Positions 17,495-26,751 of a stretch of DNA of 64,000 bases are shown one piece after another. Source of the DNA: Raskinella chloraquaticus (SeqCode) (GTDB taxonomy: Bacteria > Pseudomonadota > Alphaproteobacteria > Rhizobiales > UBA4765); assembly GCA_002365175.1 (NCBI GenBank), contig DEZK01000004.1:1-64000 (forward strand). The letters are read 5' to 3'. A program made the translations under genes and the position numbers. Each line of letters opens with the position of its first letter. Position 1 is the first letter of the stretch. The notes beneath the pieces were generated by a model that was given only the letters and a program-made list of their open reading frames with translations, was not told where the DNA came from and ran no database searches.

Positions 17495-19414
17495 CTAGGC
17501 TTGCGGCTGCGGCTTCATGTCGGTATCCGGCTCGTCGCGCGGGCGCGTGGGCCGACCGGCGGAAGGCACCGCTGATCCACGCACCGGCGGCTCGTCGCCC
17601 GTATCGCGCACCGGCGGCTTGCCCTTGATGAGCTCGATGATCTCATCGCCCGTCAGTGTCTCGTATTCGAGCAGTCCGCTGGCAAGCGTTTCAAGATCGC
17701 CCCGGCGCTCGGTGAGGATACGCCGGGCTTCCACCAGTCCTTCATCAACCAGGCGGCGCACCTCGGCATCGATCGTCTCGGCCGTATCCTCGGAAATATT
17801 CTGTTGACGGCCAACCGACATGCCCAGGAACACTTCCTCCTGGTTTTCTCCATAGGCCACCGTGCCAAGCTTGTCGGAGAAACCCCAGCGCGTCACCATC
17901 ATGCGGGCAAGCCGCGTCGCCTGCTCGATATCGGACTGGGCGCCGGAGGTCACACGTTCCTTGCCGAAGATCATCTCTTCCGCCACCCGACCGCCCATCA
18001 TGATGGCAAGACGCGAGGTCATCTGGATGTAGCTCATCGACAGCTTGTCGCGCTCCGGCAGCTGCATCACCATGCCAAGGGCCCGACCACGCGGGATGAT
18101 GGTTGCCTTGTGCACGGGGTCAGTTGCCGGGACTGACAGCGCAACGATGGCGTGCCCGCCTTCGTGATAGGCGGTCAGTTTCTTCTCTTCTTCCGTCATG
18201 ACGAGCGAACGGCGCTCCGCCCCCATCATGATCTTGTCCTTGGCATCCTCGAACTCGTCCATGGTGACAAGGCGCTTGTTGCGACGCGCCGCCAGCAACG
18301 CACCTTCATTGACCAGGTTCATGAGGTCAGCACCGGAAAATCCCGGCGTACCGCGCGCCAAAGTCTTCAGATTGACGTCGGGCGCCAGCGGCACCTTGCG
18401 CACATGGACTTTGAGAATCTTCTCGCGCCCGATCACATCGGGATTGGGGACCACGATCTGCCGGTCAAAGCGCCCGGGCCGCAGCAGAGCGGGATCCAGC
18501 ACATCCGGACGGTTGGTGGCGGCGATGATGATGATACCCTCATTGGGTTCAAACCCATCCATTTCGACCAGCAACTGGTTCAGCGTCTGCTCGCGCTCAT
18601 CATTACCCCCACCAAGACCGGCGCCACGATGACGCCCCACTGCATCGATCTCGTCGATGAAGATGATGCAGGGCGCATTCTTTTTCGCCTGCTCGAACAT
18701 GTCCCGGACGCGGCTGGCGCCAACGCCGACAAACATCTCGACGAAATCCGAGCCTGAAATGGTGAAGAACGGAACATTGGCTTCGCCGGCCACCGCTCGC
18801 GCCGTCAGCGTCTTGCCGGTGCCCGGAGGGCCTACCAGCAGCACGCCGCGAGGAATGCGACCGCCCAGACGCTGGAATTTCTGCGGATCGCGAAGGAATT
18901 CGACGATCTCCTGCAAATCTTCCTTCGCCTCATCGATGCCGGCAACGTCCTCGAATGTGATCCGCCCATGTGCCTCGGTCAGAAGCTTGGCACGCGACTT
19001 GCCAAAACCCATGGCCTTGCCACCGGTGCCCTGCATCTGGCGCATCAGATAGATCCACACCCCGACGAGAAGCAGCATCGGCAACGACGAAACGAGGAGT
19101 GAGCCGAAGATGTTGTCGGACGGCGGACGGGCTGAAACGCTTACACCCTTATCAGACAGCCTTTTGCCAAGCGTCGGATCAGGTGGTGTGAAGACGGAGA
19201 ACCCGCGCCCATCGCTGAAATGGCCCTGTACTTCCTGGGTTCCAACGATTGTGACGTCGCGGATACGTCCCTGTTCGGCATCCGCAAGGAATTGCGAATA
19301 GGGAATTTCGCTGCTTCCCCCGCGCTGACCGGGGTTCTGGAACAATGAGAACAAGACAACGAGCAACAGCCCGATGATGACCCACATGGCAAGGTTGCGA
19401 AAATTCTGGTTCAT
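17495..19414 (-). CDS. ftsH: ATP-dependent zinc metalloprotease FtsH
   Basis: 639 residues: two transmembrane segments (about 6-24 and 104-124) flank a periplasmic domain. An AAA+ module follows with Walker A GPPGTGKT (195-202), Walker B IIFIDEIDAVG and the second region of homology. The M41 peptidase has HEGGH at 417-421. The C-terminus is Pro/Arg-rich and disordered. It degrades membrane and regulatory proteins, including sigma-32 in studied bacteria, which makes the rpoH gene in this window a plausible functional partner. It is downstream of tilS and upstream of glmM. Confidence 0.97.
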   Translation of the reverse strand: MNQNFRNLAMWVIIGLLLVVLFSLFQNPGQRGGSSEIPYSQFLADAEQGRIRDVTIVGTQEVQGHFSDGRGFSVFTPPDPTLGKRLSDKGVSVSARPPSDNIFGSLLVSSLPMLLLVGVWIYLMRQMQGTGGKAMGFGKSRAKLLTEAHGRITFEDVAGIDEAKEDLQEIVEFLRDPQKFQRLGGRIPRGVLLVGPPGTGKTLTARAVAGEANVPFFTISGSDFVEMFVGVGASRVRDMFEQAKKNAPCIIFIDEIDAVGRHRGAGLGGGNDEREQTLNQLLVEMDGFEPNEGIIIIAATNRPDVLDPALLRPGRFDRQIVVPNPDVIGREKILKVHVRKVPLAPDVNLKTLARGTPGFSGADLMNLVNEGALLAARRNKRLVTMDEFEDAKDKIMMGAERRSLVMTEEEKKLTAYHEGGHAIVALSVPATDPVHKATIIPRGRALGMVMQLPERDKLSMSYIQMTSRLAIMMGGRVAEEMIFGKERVTSGAQSDIEQATRLARMMVTRWGFSDKLGTVAYGENQEEVFLGMSVGRQQNISEDTAETIDAEVRRLVDEGLVEARRILTERRGDLETLASGLLEYETLTGDEIIELIKGKPPVRDTGDEPPVRGSAVPSAGRPTRPRDEPDTDMKPQPQA

Positions 19415-19534
19415 CGAGCCTCCTGGCGCCTCCAGCGATCATGTCTCGCAGGCGCGGCGCATGTCCTCTTCTCATACATTGGTCTTAACATAGGATGCCT
19501 TGCCGCATTTTCCAATGGCGACATCACAACTTGC

Positions 19535-20530
19535 CTAACGGCGTTCCGATTTTTTTTCCACCGTGATCCGCAGATAGCGCCGACCGGCACTAATAATTGA
19601 AAAGCCGAGCGTTCTGCGCACTTTGACAGCCATCTCGTCGCAGAGCTGTTCGTCAAGCGCCGTCAACTGTCGCTCAGGCGGCGGTAAAGGCTCTCCTCCT
19701 GTCAGGCTGATGCGGGCGGCAAGATAGCGCAGCCGCACCTCTTGCGGCGCGGCGCGGTAGGCAATGCGCTCCAGCCGTCCCGCGCTGTCATGCAGACGCT
19801 CAAGCGCCCCTGCGTAATGTTTGATTGCCTCATCGGCCCGCCCCAGCTTGCGCGCAATCTCCGCCAGTCGTTCAGCGGTCAAGCCTTCGGCCGCCAGCAG
19901 CGGCATGAGGCGGCGCAGGCGCGGGCGCAGATAGTTTTCATCTTTATTCGTTGGATCATCCTGCCAGGCAATGCCGTGCCGGGAGAGATGGGCACGCAGG
20001 CGCTCGCGCCGCACTGCAAGCAGCGGGCGCGCAATCCTGAGCCCCTGGATTTCAACGCAGGCGCGCATCGCCGCCAGACCACGCAAGCCTGAGCCTCGCG
20101 CCAGACGCATGAGCACCGTTTCGGCCTGATCATCGAGCGTGTGTGCCGTCACCACCCGCGCAGCGCCGATCCGTGTACCCTCGCGCTGCAGCAGATCATA
20201 GCGCGCCTCACGGGCCGCCGCCGGCAAACCGTGGTCCGGCTTGTCGCCCTGCCATGCCAGGATACGATGAGGGACGCCAAGTGTGGTGCAGAAGCGGGCG
20301 ACAGCCAGTGATTCCTGACGCGAGGCGGCGCGTAACCGGTGATCGACCGTTGCCGCCACCAATGCCGGGCCGGCTGTCAACGCCGCTCGCCAGCGCACCA
20401 GCAGATCGAGCAGCGCCATGCTGTCGCTGCCCCCCGATACGGCGATCAGAATACGTTCAAGATCACTGAAAGAAGCGAAAAGACGATCAAGCTCGTCCGC
20501 CGCAAACGGCGGGTAATCAGCAGCCTGCAC
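19535..20530 (-). CDS. tilS: tRNA(Ile)-lysidine synthetase
   Basis: About 331 residues. The PP-loop AVSGGSDS (31-37 from the chosen start) binds ATP, and LRPRLRRLMPLLAAEG is conserved. The enzyme adds lysine to C34 of tRNA-Ile(CAU), so that it reads AUA. The start is uncertain: the frame opens at 20632 inside cpoB, but that leader is simply cpoB sequence read in another frame. The GTG at 20530, overlapping the cpoB stop by 14 bases, gives a normal TilS N-terminus. It is part of the cpoB-tilS-ftsH run. Confidence 0.9.
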   Translation of the reverse strand: MQAADYPPFAADELDRLFASFSDLERILIAVSGGSDSMALLDLLVRWRAALTAGPALVAATVDHRLRAASRQESLAVARFCTTLGVPHRILAWQGDKPDHGLPAAAREARYDLLQREGTRIGAARVVTAHTLDDQAETVLMRLARGSGLRGLAAMRACVEIQGLRIARPLLAVRRERLRAHLSRHGIAWQDDPTNKDENYLRPRLRRLMPLLAAEGLTAERLAEIARKLGRADEAIKHYAGALERLHDSAGRLERIAYRAAPQEVRLRYLAARISLTGGEPLPPPERQLTALDEQLCDEMAVKVRRTLGFSIISAGRRYLRITVEKKSERR

Positions 20531-21575
20531 TGCGCTGTTCGCTCTGCACCCGCTGTTTGACTGCTGGCGAGGCTCGTGGATATTTGCGCAGAACCTCGTT
20601 GAATGAGGCACAGGCCGGTTCTTTCTGGCCAAGCTGTTTCAGCGACATGCCAAGCCGCAACAGGCTTTCTGGCGCCTTCGCTCCGCTCGGATAATCATTA
20701 TAGCTCTTCAGGAAGGACTCAGCCGAGGCCTTCCATTGTTGCCGCTGAAACTGGGCTTCGCCCAGCCAGTACAGGGCATCGCCATGCTGGCGATCGCCGG
20801 GATAGGTGGTGAGATAAGCCTGGAACGCCGTCTCGGCGCGATCATATTCACCGCGCAACACGAAACCATAGGCCTGATCATAGGCATCGCGGGGGTTGCC
20901 GGCCAAGGGCGGCAGGGGTTGCGCACCTGCAGCCTGCGCCGGAGCGCCGAGCGCTGCGGTCGACACGCCGTTGCGCCCGGCCCCTGCCAGATCAACCGGT
21001 TGGCCTGTGCGCGGGTCCGCCGGCAACTGGCCAAGGACCTGAGGCGGAGCACCGAGTTGCGGGGCTGCCCCCGCATTTCCCTGCGCAGGATAAGCCGGAA
21101 CACCAGCCGGTCTCGGTCCGCCCAGTTGCGGGGTCAAGGCGAGTGGAGCGGCGGGCTCTACAGGTGCCGCATCACCACGCTGCTGCGTGCCGCCGCGTTG
21201 CGGTGGCGCCGGCTTGCGCGGGCCTCCCGCCGGTGGCTGCCCGCCTGCGTTCTGCGATTCCTGGAAACGGTATTCCGTGTCTTCCTGAAAGCGCTTCAGC
21301 TGTTCTTCCAGCCGTCTGATCTGGAACTGGAACTGTTCGATCTGGCCGGTGAGTTGACGTACCCGCCCTTCGAGTGCGTTGATCCGCACATTGGGGTCTT
21401 CCTGCTGTGGTTGCGTTCCCCAGCCGGTTCCGCCCCATTGCACCTTGACGAGTGGTGGCAATAAAGCGCTACCCGGCGCCGGGGCTGGCAGGCGACCAGC
21501 CCAAGCGCTGCCGGTGCCTGCTGATACCAGCAGGACCAGGGCAACAGATGTGAAACGCCTGAGCGCCATCGCCAT
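20517..21575 (-). CDS. cpoB: Tol-Pal system protein CpoB (YbgF)
   Basis: 352 residues with an N-terminal signal peptide (about 1-26), a coiled coil (about 50-95, NALEGRVRQLTGQIEQ...), a Pro/Gly/Ala/Gln-rich linker (about 110-225) and C-terminal tetratricopeptide repeats (about 228-345) including AYGFVLRGEYDRAETAF. CpoB acts in the periplasm, linking Tol-Pal constriction with peptidoglycan synthesis at division. The gene follows pal, as in other Proteobacteria. The long low-complexity linker is typical of alphaproteobacterial forms. Confidence 0.93.
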   Translation of the reverse strand: MAMALRRFTSVALVLLVSAGTGSAWAGRLPAPAPGSALLPPLVKVQWGGTGWGTQPQQEDPNVRINALEGRVRQLTGQIEQFQFQIRRLEEQLKRFQEDTEYRFQESQNAGGQPPAGGPRKPAPPQRGGTQQRGDAAPVEPAAPLALTPQLGGPRPAGVPAYPAQGNAGAAPQLGAPPQVLGQLPADPRTGQPVDLAGAGRNGVSTAALGAPAQAAGAQPLPPLAGNPRDAYDQAYGFVLRGEYDRAETAFQAYLTTYPGDRQHGDALYWLGEAQFQRQQWKASAESFLKSYNDYPSGAKAPESLLRLGMSLKQLGQKEPACASFNEVLRKYPRASPAVKQRVQSEQRSAGC

Positions 21576-21698
21576 GCCTACATTCCTCGCTGATCAATGG
21601 GCTGGCCCCAAGGGTCAACCAGTGTCGATCATACCCGTTGCACTGGTCGCCACTGCCGGAAACCATCATCCGGCAACAGGCGCGACCAGCAAGTTGGA

Positions 21699-22187
21699 TC
21701 AGGAACCCGCATTGTTGAGCGCGGTGACCGCCCGACGGTTCTGATTCCAGCAGCTGTCGTCATTGCACACCGCCACAGGCCGTTCCTTGCCGTAGGAAAT
21801 GGTGCGCATGCGGCTTGCCTCGATACCGCGCGAGATCAGATAATCGCGGACCGAGGCGGCACGGCGCGCCCCGAGGGCAATATTGTACTCGCGCGTGCCG
21901 CGTTCATCGGCATGGCCCTCAATCGTGAAGGTGTAGCGCGGATACTGACGCAGCCAGGTCGCCTGACGATCAAGCGTGGTGCGTCCTTCCGGCGTGACGT
22001 CCGTCGCATCGACGGTGAAGAAGACGCGGTCTCCGACGTTCACGACGAAATCCTGCGACGATCCCGGGGTCGCACGGCCAGCGGCCGCCTGATCCTGATT
22101 GGTGTTGGCGCAAGCCGCGAGCGTCAGCGCACCGGCCAAAGCCAGAGCAATGCGGAAACCGCGGTTCAGGGTGGTGGAAAGGCTCAT
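21699..22187 (-). CDS. pal: Peptidoglycan-associated lipoprotein
   Basis: 162 residues. The signal peptide ends in the lipobox LAAC with the lipidated Cys at 26. The OmpA-like domain holds the peptidoglycan-binding signature (TIEGHADERGTREYNIALG) including the conserved Asp and Arg contacting diaminopimelate. It anchors the outer membrane to peptidoglycan and to TolB. The preceding gene is tolB, with a 186-base gap that contains a stem-loop. Confidence 0.96.
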   Translation of the reverse strand: MSLSTTLNRGFRIALALAGALTLAACANTNQDQAAAGRATPGSSQDFVVNVGDRVFFTVDATDVTPEGRTTLDRQATWLRQYPRYTFTIEGHADERGTREYNIALGARRAASVRDYLISRGIEASRMRTISYGKERPVAVCNDDSCWNQNRRAVTALNNAGS

Positions 22188-22290
22188 TGCAAAAACTCCT
22201 CAGTCTCCGTGGCCGGAGAATATCTGTTTACCTAAACGCTCGCGGTTAATCGCTGGTCATCAACAATGCTTAACCAACCGTGACTTTTCG

Positions 22291-22335
22291 GTGGCAAGAC
22301 TGTTGCGTTTTTGCAACATTTGGTAGCCTTGCCAC
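22291..22335. other. Compound stem-loop between tolB and pal
   Basis: Outer arms GTGGCAAG (22291-22298) and CTTGCCAC (22328-22335) enclose a second stem TGTTGC (22301-22306) / GCAACA (22313-22318). All pairs are Watson-Crick. No T-run follows on the minus strand, so this is not a standard terminator. It could limit read-through from tolB to pal, protect an mRNA end, or be a protein site. Confidence 0.4.
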
Positions 22336-22373
22336 AATTCCCCTACCCACTGACCGGCCTCTCTGGCCACAAA

Positions 22374-23699
22374 TCAGGCCAGAAGCGGCCCCCAGGCTGG
22401 ATCGGACGCAAAATTCGGCGACGGCACCATCTGCTCGAAGCGACCGGTGACGTCAATGGAATAGAGGCGCGGGCCCGGCCCCTTCTCCTTGAAAAAGAGA
22501 ATGACCTGACCATTGGGGGCAAATGTCGGACCCTCGGCGTGGTAGTCGGTGGTGAGGATACGCTCCCCCTGCCCGTCCGGGCGCATGACGCCCAGCGCAA
22601 ACTGGCCGGCCGCCTGCTTGGTGAAGGCAATGAGATCGCCGCGCGGGCTCCATACCGGGGTTGAATATCGACCCTGGCCAAAGGAAATACGCTGCGGCGT
22701 TCCACCGCCAGCCCCCATGACATAGAGTTGCTGCCCGCCGCCCCGATCACTCTCGAAAACGATACGCGACCCGTCAGGGGCAAAGGAGGCGCCGGTGTCG
22801 ATTTGCGGCCCTGAGGTCAACCGCGACAGGTTGCGGCTGCCAAGATCCATCGTTGCGATGGAGGAATTGCCGTCCTGGTTGATGATGCTCATGACGACGC
22901 GCGCGCCATCGGGTGAAAAGCGCGGCGCAAACGAGATGCCGGGAAACGAGCCGAGATTTTGCCGCGCACCTGATTGCATATCAAGGAGGAAGACACGCGG
23001 CTCATCGCCGCCAAATTGCATATAGGCCAACTGGTTGTTCTGTGGCGAAAACCGCGGCGTGAGCACCAGCGACCCATCGGCTGTCAGATAGCGCAGATTG
23101 GCACCATCCTGATCCATGACGGCAATGCGCTTCGATCGTTTCTGCTTCGAGCCCGCTTCGTCGACGAAGGCGATACGGCTGTCAAAATAGCCGCCAAGCC
23201 CGGTGGTTGCGCTATAGATCGCGTCGGCCAGGATATGGGCAAGCCGGCGCCAGTTTTCCGCCGTCGTGGTGAATTGCTTGCCGTCGCGCTGCTCACCGGT
23301 GAGCACATCAAACAGGCGATATTGGGCAATCAGCCCCTGGCCGCCACGGGCGATGGTACCAACCGCCAGCATCTGTGCATTGATTGTCCGCCAGTTGGCG
23401 AAATTGGGCGCCGTATCAATCGACGTAATCTTGTCAAGATAGGCCTGTTGCGGCAGGACGTTGAAATAACCGCAGCGCTGCAAATTGGCGCTGATCACCC
23501 CGACGATCTGCTTGCCCAGCTGCGCGTCGCCGAGCAGGTCGGGGATGGCGATCGTGATCGGCTGGAAATCGCCCGGCTTGTTGATATCGACCTTCACCTG
23601 CGCGCGTGCCGGCAGAGTCATCAGCACCGGCAACGACGCCACCGCGACGCCGGCGCGCATCAATGCCTCGCGGCGTGTCAGTCCGTTCAGAAAATTCAT
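22374..23699 (-). CDS. tolB: Tol-Pal system periplasmic protein TolB
   Basis: 441 residues from ATG 23699 (GAGG upstream; a longer frame to 23759 is less likely). An N-terminal signal contains TRREALM at 8-14, resembling a twin-arginine motif, and ends near PARAQ. It is followed by the TolB N-terminal domain and a six-bladed propeller of WD40-like repeats, for example FSPDGARVVMS and FAPDGSRIVFES. TolB binds Pal and connects it to TolA during envelope constriction. It lies downstream of tolA. Confidence 0.95.
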   Translation of the reverse strand: MNFLNGLTRREALMRAGVAVASLPVLMTLPARAQVKVDINKPGDFQPITIAIPDLLGDAQLGKQIVGVISANLQRCGYFNVLPQQAYLDKITSIDTAPNFANWRTINAQMLAVGTIARGGQGLIAQYRLFDVLTGEQRDGKQFTTTAENWRRLAHILADAIYSATTGLGGYFDSRIAFVDEAGSKQKRSKRIAVMDQDGANLRYLTADGSLVLTPRFSPQNNQLAYMQFGGDEPRVFLLDMQSGARQNLGSFPGISFAPRFSPDGARVVMSIINQDGNSSIATMDLGSRNLSRLTSGPQIDTGASFAPDGSRIVFESDRGGGQQLYVMGAGGGTPQRISFGQGRYSTPVWSPRGDLIAFTKQAAGQFALGVMRPDGQGERILTTDYHAEGPTFAPNGQVILFFKEKGPGPRLYSIDVTGRFEQMVPSPNFASDPAWGPLLA

Positions 23700-23755
23700 C
23701 GTCTCAAACCTCGATAGTAAATTGTCTCGTGCAAGTCGGATGTACCATGTGGATG

Positions 23756-24694
23756 TCACAGCAGTTGCGACGGGTCGAACGCAAATTCAATTTCGCGCCA
23801 GCCATTGGGCGCGTCATACATGTCAGCGGGCAGTTTGAGGCCGCCATTCTGTGCAGCGCAGCGCAAAATTGCGCGTACTGCCGAATCGGAAATCAGACGG
23901 AAGCTCGGATCGCCTGACGTGTTGAGGATCGCCGGGCGGCCATTGAGCGAGCCATCGCGGTTCATCTTGAGTTCGATCTTGACGACGAGCGGACGCTCGC
24001 CAGCACTGGGTGGCGGCGACCAGCAGGGCTGAATCTGATCACGGATCATGCCGACAAGCTGGGCATACTGGCTCTGGTTGAGCTTGCGGCCCGTCCCTTG
24101 CGGATTGCCAAGCGAGGCCTCGCGCTGAGCATTGTCCTGAACGCCCGCCTGGCGCACCGTGCCTTGCTGGTTGTTGATGATGTCGCGCTTGACCTGGGCC
24201 TTGCGCTGCTCTTCCTTGCGCTTGGCTTCCTCGATCTTTTTTTGCTCTTCCTTCTTGCGCGCCTCTTCTTTTTTCTTGTCTTCTTCTTTTTTGCGCACTT
24301 CCTCGAGTTTTCTTAAAAGCGCATCCGGATCGAGCGGCTCGGTCACCGGTTTCGGCTCCGGTTTAACTTCCGCCTTGCGCTCAGGAGGAGCTGGCGGGGG
24401 CGGGGTGGGCGCGCTTGAGGCCTCGACCGGCTTGCGCTCTTCCGGCGTGGGCGTGGGATCAGGCGCCGGCGAGGGCTTGGCAACCGCGCGGCGTTGCTGG
24501 ACGGGCGCCTTCTTGGCATCCTTCTCACCGATTGCCTGCGGCTCTTCGGAAATATCGACCAGATCAAGCGGGATCGATTCGATGCTTGGCGCCTCAAGAT
24601 TGGGGCGCGGTGCGGGCAACGTCACCATGGCAAGCGCGATCACTCCGAAATGGAGGATGGCGGAAATCCATACTGGGCGTTGCACCTTGAACAA
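23756..24694 (-). CDS. tolA: TolA, inner-membrane spanning component
   Basis: 312 residues: one N-terminal membrane segment (about 10-27), a Pro-rich stretch, then a Lys/Glu-rich helix (about 125-180) that spans the periplasm, and a C-terminal domain (about 200-312) of the TonB/TolA type. It couples TolQR proton flow to TolB-Pal. The start lies three bases after the tolR stop. The short helical span compared with E. coli TolA (421 residues) is usual for alphaproteobacteria. Confidence 0.9.
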   Translation of the reverse strand: MFKVQRPVWISAILHFGVIALAMVTLPAPRPNLEAPSIESIPLDLVDISEEPQAIGEKDAKKAPVQQRRAVAKPSPAPDPTPTPEERKPVEASSAPTPPPPAPPERKAEVKPEPKPVTEPLDPDALLRKLEEVRKKEEDKKKEEARKKEEQKKIEEAKRKEEQRKAQVKRDIINNQQGTVRQAGVQDNAQREASLGNPQGTGRKLNQSQYAQLVGMIRDQIQPCWSPPPSAGERPLVVKIELKMNRDGSLNGRPAILNTSGDPSFRLISDSAVRAILRCAAQNGGLKLPADMYDAPNGWREIEFAFDPSQLL

Positions 24695-24697
24695 GCC

Positions 24698-25213
24698 TCA
24701 CCCCCGGCGCTGCGGAGTTCCCGGGATCGCACCTGCCGGACCAGCAGGGGTGGATGTCCCGCCGCCCGCCTCGTCCTGTTCGGTCACCAGGCCGATCTTC
24801 TTGTAACCCGCACTCGAAATGCGACCCATGACGCGCATCATCAGCCCGTAATTGGTCGTCTTGTCGCCGCGAATGAACACCCTCTCATCCGTCCCGCCCT
24901 TGGCGATCGCCGATAGTTTGGTGACCAGATCATCAAGCGAGACGGCCTGTTCCTGAATAAAGATTTCGCCATTGACGTTGACCGACACGGTGATCGGCTG
25001 CGTTTCCTCCTGCAGCGGCTTGGCTGAGGATTTGGGCAATTCGATGGGAACACCGACAGTCAGCAGCGGCGCTGCCACCATGAAGATGATGAGGAGCACC
25101 AGCACCACGTCGATAAACGGCGTCATGTTGAGTTCGGTGATCGGCGATGACCGGCGCCGCGAATTTCGTCGTGATCGCCCGCCGCCTTTGCCGCCTTGAA
25201 GCGCTCCCGCCAT
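24698..25213 (-). CDS. tolR: TolR biopolymer transport protein (ExbD family)
   Basis: 171 residues. A basic N-terminal tail rich in Arg and Gly precedes a single transmembrane segment at about 33-52, containing the proton-pathway Asp35 in NMTPFIDVVLVLL. A periplasmic ExbD domain follows. The protein forms the ion-driven motor with TolQ. The C-terminal Gly/Pro/Thr-rich extension of about 25 residues is longer than in E. coli. It begins 15 bases after the tolQ stop. Confidence 0.95.
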   Translation of the reverse strand: MAGALQGGKGGGRSRRNSRRRSSPITELNMTPFIDVVLVLLIIFMVAAPLLTVGVPIELPKSSAKPLQEETQPITVSVNVNGEIFIQEQAVSLDDLVTKLSAIAKGGTDERVFIRGDKTTNYGLMMRVMGRISSAGYKKIGLVTEQDEAGGGTSTPAGPAGAIPGTPQRRG

Positions 25214-25228
25214 GGCCTTATCCTCCGC

Positions 25229-25942
25229 TTACGCTACCAGGCGCTCGTCGATCTGTCGGGAAATGATGGCGGAGAATTCATCGGCGAACGCTTCCATACG
25301 TGCCACATGCCGTCCGGCGACCGCCTGGAGATTATTATAGGCGATCACCGCCGGTATCGCGGCCACCAGACCGATCGCCGTGGCAAACAGCGCTTCGGCG
25401 ATTCCCGGTGCCACGACGGCAAGATTGGTGTTCTTGGACACCGCAATCGCCTGGAACGAGGTCATGATGCCCCATACCGTGCCGAAGAGACCGATGAAGG
25501 GCGACGACGAGCCGACGGTTGCCAGAAACAGCAGGCGCGATTCGAGACGCTCTGCCTCGCGCCCGATGGTCACATCCATCACCTTGTCGATACGGTCTTT
25601 GAGGCCGGTAATTCCGCGCCCGCCCGCTTCCTGCGTGCGTTTCCATTCGCGCATGGCGGCAACGAACACGGCAGCCAGGCCGACATTGTTCTCATTGGCC
25701 AGCGAGCGGAACAACTCTTCAAGGCTGCGACCGGCCCAGAACTTGTCCTCGAAATCGTCCATGTCGCGGCGCAGCCGGCGGTAGGTGACGATCTTTTCGA
25801 AAATGATCGCCCACGTCATGATCGACGCGCCGAAAAGCCCCGTCATCACCAGCTTGACGACGATATGCGCCTGCACGAACAGCCCGACGAACGAGAAATC
25901 GCTCACATTGGAAAGGGCAGCAACCTCAACGGGCGTAGCCAT
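25229..25942 (-). CDS. tolQ: TolQ proton channel subunit (MotA/TolQ/ExbB family)
   Basis: 237 residues with three hydrophobic segments (about 25-45, 130-155 and 170-195). The family's pore-lining pattern is visible in FIGLFGTVWGIMTSF and in ALFATAIGLVAAIPAVIAYNN. It uses the proton gradient to energise TolA. It begins the tolQRAB-pal-cpoB run and has a 261-base gap from ybgC, so an internal promoter for the Tol genes is likely here. Confidence 0.96.
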   Translation of the reverse strand: MATPVEVAALSNVSDFSFVGLFVQAHIVVKLVMTGLFGASIMTWAIIFEKIVTYRRLRRDMDDFEDKFWAGRSLEELFRSLANENNVGLAAVFVAAMREWKRTQEAGGRGITGLKDRIDKVMDVTIGREAERLESRLLFLATVGSSSPFIGLFGTVWGIMTSFQAIAVSKNTNLAVVAPGIAEALFATAIGLVAAIPAVIAYNNLQAVAGRHVARMEAFADEFSAIISRQIDERLVA

Positions 25943-26203
25943 GAATATTCACCTTCGCTGTCCGCTTTGCTTTACGGACGAAATGGAAGCGGGGCACACA
26001 AGGTTAAGGGGTGAGCCGGCTCGTCGGCGGATTGGAATTTACGAAAATTCAAGCCGAAACCGAGCGAACGGCTGCTCCCTTGACCGTGGAATGGGACGAA
26101 ACTAGGGCGTTCGGCCCGAACCATAAGGTTACAAACCGCCTTTTTGGTTAAGGAAGCATGAACAGGCCGGATTTTCTGCAGATTTACCGCGCCGGATATC
26201 CGC
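25943..26203. other. Gap between ybgC and tolQ
   Basis: 261 bases with no plausible gene, on a strand otherwise tightly packed. It probably carries the promoter of the tol operon. TTAAG/TTAACC-like half-sites occur near 26003-26006 and 26148-26151, but they are not arranged as a TTAA-N7-TTAA site. Confidence 0.4.
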
Positions 26204-26716
26204 TCAATGCCGCCACGACATCAATTGCCGTGCCGCCTCGATCCTCGATCTGGGAGCGCTGGCAAGCTGCGCGCGCAGCCGCCCGCCAATGCGCAATGGT
26301 CGTCCATCGCCAGCGATCAACGCCACCTGGACCAGCGCGCCGACCAGATAGGTGTCGCTCGTCCAGATCGACTGATAGAGGGTGATGGACGCGCCTTTGA
26401 GGATGATCGCCGACGTCCTGACCTCGACGACGTCTTCGATACGCGCCGGCCGGCGGTAATCAATCGTCATCCGCCGCACGACAAATCCTGCAGCGTCCCC
26501 TTCTTCCGCCAGTTCGCGCTGCGATATCGCCAGCACCCTGAGCATGTCGGAGCGCCCCCGTTCCATGAAGCGGACATAGGCGGCGTGATAGACGAGACCG
26601 GTGAAATCAGTGTCCTCGTGATAGATGCGCACTGGCAGGATATGTTCGCCATCAACGATGCGCCCGGCAAGATCGGGCCATGTCGTTCCTGCCGTTTCAT
26701 CGCCCGTATCGCTCAT
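26204..26716 (-). CDS. ybgC: Acyl-CoA thioesterase, YbgC family
   Basis: 170 residues. The hot-dog thioesterase motif YHEDTDFTGLVYHAAYVRFMER, from about residue 32, contains the catalytic Asp37. It hydrolyses acyl-CoA or acyl-ACP thioesters; in Gram-negatives it is encoded with the Tol genes. A TTG at 26755 overlapping the ruvB stop is in frame, but the ATG at 26716 is preferred because the added residues are not conserved. It lies immediately downstream of ruvB. Confidence 0.9.
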   Translation of the reverse strand: MSDTGDETAGTTWPDLAGRIVDGEHILPVRIYHEDTDFTGLVYHAAYVRFMERGRSDMLRVLAISQRELAEEGDAAGFVVRRMTIDYRRPARIEDVVEVRTSAIILKGASITLYQSIWTSDTYLVGALVQVALIAGDGRPLRIGGRLRAQLASAPRSRIEAARQLMSWRH

Positions 26717-26751
26717 GGATGGTCCGTGGAAGAAGCAAAAGGATGCATTGC

